DNA of 64,000 nt, taken from NCBI GenBank assembly GCA_032164245.1, contig JAVMKO010000003.1:96960054-97024053 (forward strand), in the 5' to 3' direction. Shown piece after piece: positions 55,636 through 64,000 of this stretch (positions within the stretch are counted from its first letter, which is position 1; each line of letters begins with the position of its first letter). Source of the stretch: Sternotherus odoratus (taxonomy: Eukaryota > Chordata > Testudines > Kinosternidae). The notes under the pieces are model-generated. The model was given only the letters and a program-made list of their open reading frames with translations. It was not told the DNA's origin and did no database searches. The position numbers and the translations under genes were made by a program.

Positions 55636-57295
55636 AGCAGAGATATAAGCTGGTCTAGTAGATAGGGTGCTATCCCTGAGAGACCTGGGTTCTACTCCCC
55701 ACATGGACTTCCTGTATGGCCTTAGAGACAGAGTTTCAAAGCCTTTTAGGCATCCAAAGATGCAGCTAGAGTCTAGAGGGGTTTACAAAGCACTTAACCT
55801 ACTAGGTGCCTATACCTTTGAAAATCTGACCCTTAGTCGCTATGCCTCAGAGTCCCATCTGTACAATGGGGATAACAGCACTGCTCTACCTCATCCAGGG
55901 GCGGTGAGGAGAAATAGATTAGATCAGGGGCTGGCAGCCTTTCAGAAGTGGTGTGCCGAATCTTCATTTATTCACTTTAATTTAAGGTTTCGCATGCCAG
56001 TAATACATTTTAACATTTTTAGAAGGGCTCTATAAGTCTATATATGATATAACTAAACTATTGCTATATATAAAGTAAACAAGGTTTTCAAAATGTTTAA
56101 GAAACTTCATTTAAAATTAAATTAAAATGCTGATCTTACCCCATCAGCTTGATGAGCCCGCTGCCGGCCTGGGGTTCCATTCACCTAGGCCAGCAGCGGG
56201 CTGAGAGGAGCCTGTGGCTGGGACTTCGGCTGACAGGAGCCGATGGCCCAGCCTGCTGCCAATCTGGGGTCCCGGCCATTGGCTCCTGCCCACCAGGGTC
56301 CCAGCTGCAGGTCATTCTCAGCCCGCTGCTGGGCTGGGATCCCGGCCCTGCCCACATAGAGTGGGTACCTATCTCCTCCCTGGTTCTAGCCCATTCTCTT
56401 TGTCTCGCTCTGCACTGAGGGTGGGAGTGCACTAAGAACAGGGCTGGGGGTGAGGGAGCAGGCTGGGGGTCGGGGTGCAGGGTCTGGCCAAGAGCTAGAC
56501 TGAGGGATTGGGGCAGGAGATTTGGGTGTGGAGCGCTTACTTGGGGAAGCTCCCAGTTGGTGTGAGAGGTGCAGGTGGGTGGGAATGTGGGGGTGGGTGC
56601 AGGAGCTCCTGTTTGGTGCTCAGGGTTGAGGTGGGGATGTGTAGGGAGGTGCAAGAGTCAGGGCATGAGGTGTGGGGGGCTGGATATGTGTAGGGGGTGC
56701 AGGAGTCAGGGTGGGGCTGGGGGGCATGTGAGTGGGGTGCAGGAGTCAGGGCTGGGGTGTGTGGGGGGGTGAAGGGGTCAGGGCAGAGGGCTAGGGGTGT
56801 GGGCTGGGGTTGTGGTGGTGCTCCCAGCCCCCTGCTCTGAGCGGCTCAGGGCAGAGGGCTGGAGGGGATATGCCCTGATTCCACCCCCCTTCCCCAAGGC
56901 CCTGTCCCTCCTTCCTCCCCGGAGCCACGAGCAAGCTGCGGCTCCACTCCCCCCCCCCCTCCTGGGTGATCAGTTCAGCGGCAGGGAGACAGAGGAACAC
57001 AGCAGGCTGGGGGAATAGGCAGGGGCAGTGGGGAGCTTGACTGCCTGTGGATCCTGTCCTGCAGCGGGAGCTGGCAGGACCAAACTTCTGCCCTCTGTCT
57101 CCACAGGAGAGAGCGGAGGGTGGGGGCGCCATGGTAAATCCGGTACTGCAGCAGGGCAGGCAGCAGCGTGCCATTAGAAATCGGCTTGCGTGCCATCTTT
57201 GGCACGCATATCACAGGTTGCTGACCCCTGGATTAGACACTGTGAGATGCTCAGATACTACGGTGATGGGCCACATAAATATCACAGGTAGAGTG
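55636..57295 (+). repeat. MIR SINE (sense) split by a hAT element
   Basis: The tRNA-like head 'ctggtctagtagatagggtg', 'gagacctgggttctactccc' and the core 'cccatctgtacaatggggat' precede the hAT. 'gacactgtgagatgctcaga' and 'tactacggtgatgggccaca' continue the SINE after it. A fold-back-like 'ggcatccaaag...ctttgaaaatctgaccc' segment at about 55737-55834 also interrupts the head. Confidence 0.8.
55925..57230. mobile_element. hAT (Charlie-like) element, 1306 bp, nested in MIR
   Basis: The ends CAGGGGCTGGCAGCC and GGTTGCTGACCCCTG bound the element, with 'ggcacgc' runs near the right end. The flanking octamers gattagat (55917-55924) and gattagac (57231-57238) match 7 of 8. The left 200 bp are A/T-rich, and 56410-56820 is a G-rich minisatellite-like block ('caggagtcaggg' and 'gtggggg' variants). 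No transposase frame was seen. Confidence 0.93.
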
Positions 57296-57922
57296 GGAAG
57301 TTCTCTGTACCACTGCTGCTATCCCTTCCCTGGGTTTTGGCCCCTTCTTTTCACCTATAGCCCCTCAAATCTCCCACTTTACTGAATGTAAACTTTGTTC
57401 TGATGGCTTCGTTGTATTTCTTCTGAGTACCCTGCATTCTCTCTTCAACACCTCCCACCCCCTGCAGAGGGATTCCATCGAATGACTCCCAGATCCTTAA
57501 TTTGATTTCCAGCCCTTTCTTAATTTACTCACCCTGCCTCTATTTTAAAACAAAATACTGACTCCCTATCCCAGGGGCACAAGCTGGGAACAGCATCTCT
57601 CCTCTGGAGAACTCACTATTCCACACTAATGTTGTGTAGTTAAGAGCTCTGCCTGGGAGCACACCTCCTATATGAAACTCTGGGGGGCGGGGCAGGAGTC
57701 TCCTCTGTCCTCCTTAAATGGCACCCCCATCTCTTTGCTGGGCTTCTCTCTAGAACAGGGCCCACTGCTATGTGGCCTTTAAAATGGCAGAGTGCCTTGT
57801 TACACTGTTGGCATCTTTCTTGCTGTTGTCTTCTGCTCAAATGACACCGCTTCTGGAAGTTGAACATGAAGAACCCTCCAAGCCAAATAGAATGGGCTAT
57901 TTCATTAGTTGTTGTAAATTAA

Positions 57923-59020
57923 ACATAAGAACAGCCATAGTGGGTCAGACCAATGGTCCATCTAGCCCAGTATCCTGTCTTCTCACAGTGGCCAGTGCCA
58001 GATGCTTCAATGGGAATAACCAGAATAGGCAATCATCAAGTGATCCATCACCTGTTGTCCAATTCCAGCTTCTGGCAGTTGGAGGTGTAGGGACACTCAT
58101 AGCATGGGATTGTGCCCTTGACTTTCTCAGCTAATAGACATGGATGCATGAACTTATCTAATTCTTTTTTGAACCCAGGCATATTTTTGGCCTTCACAAC
58201 ATCCCCTGGCAATGTGTTCCACAGGTTGACTGTGCATTGTGTGAAGAAATATTCTTTTTGTTTGTTTTAAACCTGCTACCTTTTAATTTCATTGGGTGAC
58301 CCTTGGTTCTTGGGTTATGTGAAGGAGCAAATAACACTTCCTTATTCAGTGTCCACACTATTCATGATTTTATAGACCTCCGTCCTATCCCCCCTAAATC
58401 ATCTCTTTTCCAAGCTGAACAGTCCCGGTCTTTATAACCTGTTGTCATATGGAAGCTGTTCCATACCCGTACTCATTTTTGTTGCCATTCTCTGTGTCTT
58501 TTCCATTTCTAATATATCTTTTTTGAGATGGGGTGATCAGAACTGCACACAGTATTCAAGGGGTAAGCATACTATGGATTTATATAGTAGCAGTTTGATA
58601 TTTACAGTCTTATTATCTATCCCTTTGCTAATGATACCTAACATCTGTTGGCTTTTTTGACTGCTCTGCACCTTGAGTGGATGTTCTTAGGGAATTATTC
58701 AAAATGACTTCAAGATCTCTTTCTTGAGTGGTAACAGCAAATTTAGACCCCATCATTTTGTATGTATAGTTGGGATTATGTTTTCCAACATGCATTACTT
58801 TGAAGTTATTAGGATTAATTTTCATCTGCCATTGTGTTGCCTACTCATCCAGTTCTGTGAGATCCCCGTATAACTCTCCACCGTTCACTTTGGGCTTAAC
58901 CATATGGAGTAATTTTGTATCGTTTGTGAACTTTGCCCCATCGTTGTTTGCTTCCAGACCTTCCAAATCATTTATGAATATGTTGAATCGTGCAGGTCCC
59001 GGTACAGATGCCTGGGGGAC
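57923..59020 (-). mobile_element. CR1 LINE, 1.1 kb, 5'-truncated
   Basis: Starts with the CR1 3' end in reverse ('cataagaacagccatagtgg') and extends into the reverse-transcriptase coding region. The minus frame 58628-58825 reads KVMHVGKHNPNYTYKMMGSK followed by AVTTQERDLEVILNNSLRTS, a characteristic CR1 C-terminal segment. Other frames are interrupted. It is one of the best-preserved CR1 copies in the window. Confidence 0.95.
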
Positions 59021-60535
59021 CCAAGGGATAGCTGTTCCACAGATGTCAAGAATAGAAGAGATTAATTGACTTCAGTGAAGCGGTGTCATTTTACACCATC
59101 TGAGGATCTGCCCCAATGTGTTTTTAGAAATCAAGGAGATATAACTTTTAAAAATATTCCATTTTTCTCTTCTAGACATTATAGTAGGAATTTGCAACAT
59201 GTGCTTATTATTTATCTGTCCTCATGTGTGGGGAATTATTTCCATAAACAAAAGAAAGAGTATTAACAAACCTCAAGTGTATATTTTAGATTGGGCTACA
59301 TCTTAATCGTAGATATTACACTAATTTGAAATACACTCATTTAATCATGGAAAATACCTTGACAATACAACCTTCCCCTCTCCCCCCCCCCTCCACTGGC
59401 ATGGGCAAGGTAAAAGAGAAAAACAAATTCTACATTACCATAGAAACAAGTCCATACTCATTCAGACATGGCATCCAGGTTGATTTATTACATATCCACA
59501 TTCTCTACAGAATTCTATTTGTCTTTTCAAAAATATTTGCCCTCACTATGCAGCTTGTAAAGGCGATTAGACTAATGGTTTTACTAGGGAAACATTACTC
59601 CACTCTACTCAGTGAAAACCTCTGCTTAGGCTGACTGCAATTTTCACTGGTTAGGCAAGAAAGAAATATAGGAAGAAAAAATAAACCTTTACATTTTGTA
59701 AACTCCGCTTGGATTCACTCTTTCTGACATAATCAGATGTCGCTCTTTTTCCAACTGGAACTGTGTATTGTGGTGTTTGTCCTTTTGAAAGCTCGTATTT
59801 AAAGTGCAAATGTGGGGCCTGATCCGGCTGAGAAGCCTCAGCTCCCATGCAATTTCATTACGTATTGAAGTCCATGGAATTGGGAATATTTAGGGCCTAA
59901 TGATATTTAGGTGACTAAATAGCTTTAAAAATCTGGCCCTTAATGCCTTTCAGGATCAGGCCCCAAGCTATCCAAAGCCTACTCCCATCTGTCTTCCAAA
60001 ACCAACTTAAATGTCACAGTTAGACATTCCTAACAGAGGTGGACTAAAGCCACAGAATTAAGACAGGCTTTGGATTACTATCAAGTACTAAGTGTCCTCA
60101 GCTACACACATTTAAATAGCAGTACTACCTCTTGGCCAGTTCACCCTGCCACCTGGCATGGGTCCTTAAGAGTTTGGGGGTGTTCTGGTACAGAAAGCCT
60201 GAAAGAATATGGGGAGAAAGGAAAGTAATATTTATAAGGGATCCTATTGCAGTAAGGGCTTGGTGTCTTGCAGAGAGGATGGGGTAAGGCTCCCTTCTCA
60301 CCCAGTCAATTAGATATGAGCTGGGAGAAGGAGCCAGCCGAATTGGGCTCATAGGTCTTCTGCTACAGGGATAAAAATAGCTGTGTGGACATTCCCATTT
60401 GGGCTTTGAAACTCGGTGAGCTGGGATCTGAACACCCAGGTTTCAGCCCCAGTGGGAATGTCCACCATGCTATGTTTAGCCCCATCATGTGATCCCTGCA
60501 AGCCTGAGTTTGTTGACCTGGGCTCTGAGCAGGAG
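59021..60535. other. Intergenic; possible MITE pieces near 60360-60540
   Basis: 'agctgtgtggacattcccat' near 60381 and 'gtgggaatgtccaccatgct' near 60452 form an inverted pair, suggesting a fold-back element. The rest is unassigned. Confidence 0.4.
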
Positions 60536-60689
60536 TGCAAGTATGGCGGTACCCTTCGGTACCATGTACCTGCAAGAGATTTTTAGCTGGTACGGGGTAC
60601 CAGAAAGACCTGGGGCTGCTAGATGGCCGCATGTTGGCAGATCTTCCCCACCACAGCTGCTTGGCCCCACCAGAATGTGGCTAAGGGCT

Positions 60690-60925
60690 GATCCTCACTA
60701 GCGGGGGGGGGGGGGGGATCGACGGCAGATACGCATATCTGCAGCCGACTTACCTGCCGTCCTCACGGCGGCGGCAGTGCGCTCCCCCATCGACTCCAGC
60801 TTGCACCTCCCAGCAAGCTGGAGTTCTGGAGTTGATGGGGGCACCACCAATGATTGATTTCTTGCATCTTCACAAGACATCCATCACCACCTGCCGATCT
60901 GGCAGGTAGTCAAGAGCAGCCCTAG
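60690..60925 (-). mobile_element. MITE copy D of the 'gataaatcga' family
   Basis: 'ctgatcctcactagcggggg', a 15-G run, 'ggcagatacgcatatctgca', 'ccatcgactccagcttgcac' and 'gccgatctggcaggtagtca' parallel copy C. Confidence 0.75.
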
Positions 60926-60960
60926 GGTATTTGATGGGAAGGAAGTGGCTTCCTCAGCAG

Positions 60961-61130
60961 CATAGAATTTCAGAGTTGGAAGGGACCTCAGGAGATCATC
61001 TAGTTCTAGTCCAACCCCCTACTTAAAGCAGGACCAATCCCATTTTTGCCCCATATCCCTAAATGGTCCCCTCAAGGATTGAATTCCCAACCCTAGGTTT
61101 AGCAAGCTTATGCTCAAACCACTGAGCTAC
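60961..61130 (-). repeat. CR1 3' end
   Basis: 'catagaatttcagagttgga', 'agggacctcaggagatcatc' and 'ctacttaaagcaggacc' are the antisense CR1 terminus, followed by 'ctcaaaccactgagctaccc'. Confidence 0.92.
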
Positions 61131-61620
61131 CCAATAAGCACCTGTGAATAAGACCATGATTAGCAGGAGGGAGGGTCTCCACCCATTCCCACAGGGGAGT
61201 TGTGTCACACTGGCTCAACTCCCTGAGGCCAGGTTCAGTGCCCAAGGAAGCCAATTCACTGCCTGCTCTTATCAAGGAAATTCAGGCAGAGCTGAGTGTT
61301 ACTGTGGCTGAAACTGAGGCAGAGCAGAGGGACTATCATTGGGACTACTTCTAGAGTGTAAAATTTAGCATAGGCAAGTCTTCACAGAATCAGGGTCACA
61401 AAGAGGATTATAAAGCCATTCATCTGGTTCTGCCTTCATCAAGATCACTGTAAAAACAACAAGCAGTCCTAGCACATTTATTTGGGCATGGAGTGGAAAA
61501 GACAGTAGGGAGGAAGAAATGTGTTAGTCAGTGCCACAAGAACTCCTCCTTGTTTTTGCTGCTACAGACTACCAGGGCTACCACCCCGAAACCTGTACAA
61601 TTGTAGTTGTTTCATCTGAA
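61131..61620. other. Intergenic; degraded Penelope-like inverted pair at about 61465-61600
   Basis: 'cacatttatttgggcatgga' and 'gtgccacaagaactcctcct' correspond to the two arms of the 25662-25971 palindrome, here shortened to about 100 bp. Confidence 0.5.
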
Positions 61621-62199
61621 AGGTGCTCTTTAAAAACTATATTAATTTCAGGATATGCTTAGACCGCCCTAAATTCGCAAGTCTGTTTCTTAAACTGCTT
61701 TTTGGTTGTTGCTTGCCGCATGTGACAACCAGTCGCATCATCCATAGAAGGGGCAAGTCACGGATGGGCGGGGGAGGCAGGAATCCTCAGAAGAGCTGGA
61801 GACTTTCAGCAAGGAGTGGGGTGGGAGTTGCGGAGGGCGATAGGGAGTGACTGGAGGCCCTGGAGCCTCGGCAGTAAGAAAGGAGCTAGAACGTGGGTGT
61901 CTCGACTCCTGACAATGCAACCCCCAGAAAAATAGCAGGGAGGAGGAGGGGAAATGAATTCCCCTTGGCCTGGAAGTGTCTGAACATTGAAGCCACAAGG
62001 CAGAGGACAGGCAGCGTTTTGGGCGGAGAGGAGATTTCTCTGCCTTCCCCCTTTGCCAATAAATCAATTGGGGGGGGGGGGGCAGGTTGCAGGCTCTTTC
62101 CCGCCCTCCGGCTCCTGGTGCAATCTCCCGGGGCGCCGGGAGGAGGAGACAGAGGGAAGGCGCTGGGGAAGCGGAGCGGCTGCGGCGGCTCCGTTCGAC

Positions 62200-62244
62200 A
62201 TGAAGGGAAGTGGCGAGGCTCGAAGGCAGAGGCAGCGGGGCTGA
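62200..62244 (+). CDS. Upstream ORF, 14 codons
   Basis: ATG at 62200 (context gacATGa, G at -3) opens a 14-codon frame reading MKGSGEARRQRQRG and stops at TGA 62242-62244, 93 bp before the main start. If transcription starts upstream of 62200, this would be a uORF able to reduce initiation at 62338, whose own -3 base is a T. Whether it lies in the mRNA is unknown. Confidence 0.45.
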   Translation: MKGSGEARRQRQRG

Positions 62245-62337
62245 GCCGTGCCATTGGGCTGGGCGGGGAGCTGCGGGGCGGCCGGGATTGTTCCAGCGCC
62301 TCTTCGGATCCACCAGACCCCCGCGCGCGCCGGCTCC

Positions 62338-62437
62338 ATGGCGCCTGCCGCCGCCCGGGCTCCGCTGCGCCTGCCCTGGGCAGCGCTTCTGCTCCTCGCT
62401 GCTGCGCTGCTGGACTCCGGCTGCCCGGCGGCCCCAG
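62338..62437 (+). CDS. First coding exon of an unidentified secreted or membrane protein (partial gene)
   Basis: ATG at 62338 (context ctccATGG, +4 G) begins 33 codons plus one base, ending at a strong donor CAG|GTACGG (62437/62438), so the intron is phase 1. The peptide starts MAPAAARAPLRLPWAALLLL and continues AAALLDSGCPAAP. This gives a basic N-terminus (Arg7, Arg11), a leucine/alanine hydrophobic core at about residues 14-25 and a polar C-region with small residues, a textbook signal peptide with likely cleavage after residues 28-32. A phase-1 intron right after the signal peptide is common in genes for immunoglobulin-like, EGF-like and other extracellular proteins. Because signal peptides are poorly conserved I cannot name the gene. 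The start choice rests on the CpG island, the first ATG in this frame, the signal peptide and the donor. The frame stays open past the donor into repeat-free DNA, so a longer single-exon reading cannot be excluded but looks unlikely. Confidence 0.72.
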
Positions 62438-64000
62438 GTACGGGCTCCCCTCCCCGGCTCCAGGCGCGGGGCGGTCGATTGCGGGGGGGGATAGGGAGTG
62501 TGAATTGCCCCGCGCGTCTCCCCCTCCCACCCACCCCCAGCAGCTTTCCGGGCGAAGAGGCGGCGCCGGGCTGCACGGAGCACAGGTGCATCACAGAAGC
62601 GGATTGCAGCGGTGAAATTAACACCGCCGGGCCCCCCAGCCGCTACCCCCGGGTGAGGGCGATCGGGACCCACGCGGCAAAACCAGACTTTGCGATTTAA
62701 ACTAACTTTAAATCAGGTGGCGGGAGCAACCCTACAGCTCAGGTGTGCCCGAGAAACCGGGAACGTGCTCCCCGCTCAGGTACGCGGGAGGTCGGCTCTT
62801 CATCCCCCCCCCCCCCCGGCAGTGGGAACCCCGCGTACTTTCTGCGATCAAAGCTTGGCGGTGTGTAAACGGTTGATCGCCTCCCCTCTCCGTCCTCGCC
62901 CTCCGAAGCCCCGGTGTGCTTTAGGGATGATTGGGGCGGGGGGAGAGTCGTGGCAGCGGTATGTGTCCGTACTAGTTGTTTCCAGCGAAGTGGAGTCGGT
63001 TTGCAGGCAGTCTCGCCCGGGGGCACCTATTTGACAACGATATTTACTGTGCGGATTGTGCCCTGGATATAATTAAAATGACAAGGTAGTAGAAACAAGT
63101 CAGAAAGCCCTCCTTGCCTAGGGATTTATTTTTTCCGGGATCTCTTATGTTCATTGCAAGATCAAGTACTTGGTTGTGGTTTTTAAAAAAATGCACCTTC
63201 GAAGTGAGCAAAAGATGGCCCAGGATAACTTTTACAGAGGCCTTAAATCGTGTGCCCGACATTATAAATGTGGCAAGGATCTGAACCTTTCTAATGTATT
63301 TCAGTCTCCTATTGCTCAGCAGCAACTTTGATCTGTTGTGGGGTTTGTGTTTTTGATTCTGTGAAAGGACACTTGCTTCGGCAGAAGCTCTGTGTCTTTA
63401 TGACTAAAACACCTGTAGCTTTCTGTTATCTTCTCCCTGGCACTGTCCTCTATGTTCCTCTGGCATCACGTTTGTTTGCTGTGGCCGGGGTGAGCACTGT
63501 CACGTGTCCCAGTGCTACCCACCCCTTTTCCAGTCGCCCTGCATACTATAAATCACTCCAGCTATGTGGAATGTTTTAGCTGGATCGGTCTTTGGAGCCT
63601 CAAACCATGGCTTATCTCCACCACGTTAACAGGGAATTTACACTTGAAGCCATGGCCAGATCAGTGAGGGCCAAACGAGCACAAATATGTTGGGGGAAAT
63701 AATTCAAATTAGCTGAAAAATGTTTTATCTCCATGTCCCGGAGAAGCTGTCAGGGGACTGATGATTTGTTTAATCTGTTCCTTGGAAAACATTTACTGTC
63801 TCCAGCAGCAGAACCAGTCGGTAGGTTCTGAAGATAACAGCAAAGGAGCTGCAGTCAGCGGGTGGCAGAGACAGCAAGGCAATTAAGTGCTCCAGCTGAA
63901 AGGACATTCCTGATCAAAATGAATACCCTGCCTTAGAGCTCCTTCCCTCCTATTGCACTTAATGTCGATGCCTGGTAGTTTTTATTACCGTAGTTATGGG
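62438..64000 (+). other. Intron 1 (start) of the CpG-island gene
   Basis: Begins GTACGG. CpG-rich to about 63.0 kb, then ordinary A/T-richer DNA. No convincing acceptor and exon with a sensible continuation of the phase-1 frame was seen before the window ends, so exon 2 is probably outside. Confidence 0.55.

Larger units (their letters stand above)
61900..62960. promoter_or_regulatory. CpG island promoter
   Basis: CpG and GC content rise sharply from about 61.9 kb against the A/T-rich surroundings. There are GC-box-like gggcgggg sites (for example 62257-62264), a reverse CCAAT (ccattgg at 62250-62256), long G or C homopolymers at about 62071-62083 and 62805-62817, and no TATA box near the start codon. 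This is typical of a vertebrate TATA-less promoter. The transcription start was not determined. Confidence 0.85.

Noticed and set aside
56181..56654. 157-codon proline-rich antisense ORF
   Set aside because: It is the reverse of the G-rich block inside a hAT element.
61738..62673. 311-codon antisense ORF (and a 214-codon companion) across the CpG island
   Set aside because: Low-complexity proline, arginine and serine-rich product typical of GC-rich DNA read in the wrong frame. It has no domain, and the opposite strand holds a better-supported exon. A bidirectional promoter cannot be excluded, but this frame is no evidence for it.
1..64000. CRISPR arrays, bacterial operons, tRNA genes or integrated full proviruses
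   Set aside because: No spaced identical repeats, no tRNA cloverleaf outside SINE heads, no gag/pol/env frames; the sequence is plainly vertebrate intergenic DNA.

Overview
This is a stretch of vertebrate nuclear DNA, almost certainly from a non-avian reptile and most likely a turtle. Three things point there. The dominant repeats are CR1 retroposons of the type abundant in turtles and crocodilians. There are many hAT-type DNA transposons and fold-back MITEs, Penelope-like fragments, MIR-type ancient SINEs and class I ERV-like solo LTRs. The only protein-coding signal is a vertebrate-style first exon in a CpG island. The turtle assignment rests on recalled resemblance of repeat families, not on a search.

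Layout. Positions 1 to about 61.9 kb are intergenic (or an upstream regulatory desert) built from layers of mobile elements, and no exon could be supported there. Notable items are a 5S rRNA-headed SINE with an 11-bp target-site duplication (864-1100) and hAT elements with exact or near-exact 8-bp duplications at 6315-6831, 10549-11286, 20429-21062, 39736-40457, 40543-40658 and 55925-57230. CR1 copies lie on both strands. A Penelope-like cluster at 25.1-26.9 kb includes a recognisable GIY-YIG nuclease domain and a 310-bp palindrome. A 784-bp solo LTR at 31138-31921 is flanked by CATAC on both sides. Two copies of a second LTR family sit in opposite orientation at 36508-36873 and 47995-48444. 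A third LTR lies near 53.15-53.79 kb. Two TA-flanked Tc1/mariner-type MITEs occur at 37344-37642 and 46585-46947. Several insertions are nested, which gives a relative chronology.

From about 61.9 to 63.0 kb a CpG island holds the 5' end of a gene on the + strand. Exon 1 starts at 62338 and encodes a hydrophobic signal peptide of about 33 residues, ending at a good splice donor (CAG|GTACGG) at 62437/62438. A 14-codon upstream ORF precedes it. The remainder, to 64000, is intron 1. I do not recognise the gene; it should encode a secreted or single-pass membrane protein.

No new multi-gene system was found. The observations most worth checking are the 5S-derived SINE, the 76-bp segment present both outside and inside a hAT-like element (45557 and 46372), the Penelope GIY-YIG remnant with its palindromic neighbour, the perfect 21-bp-stem hairpin at 41622-41672 and the unidentified CpG-island gene.
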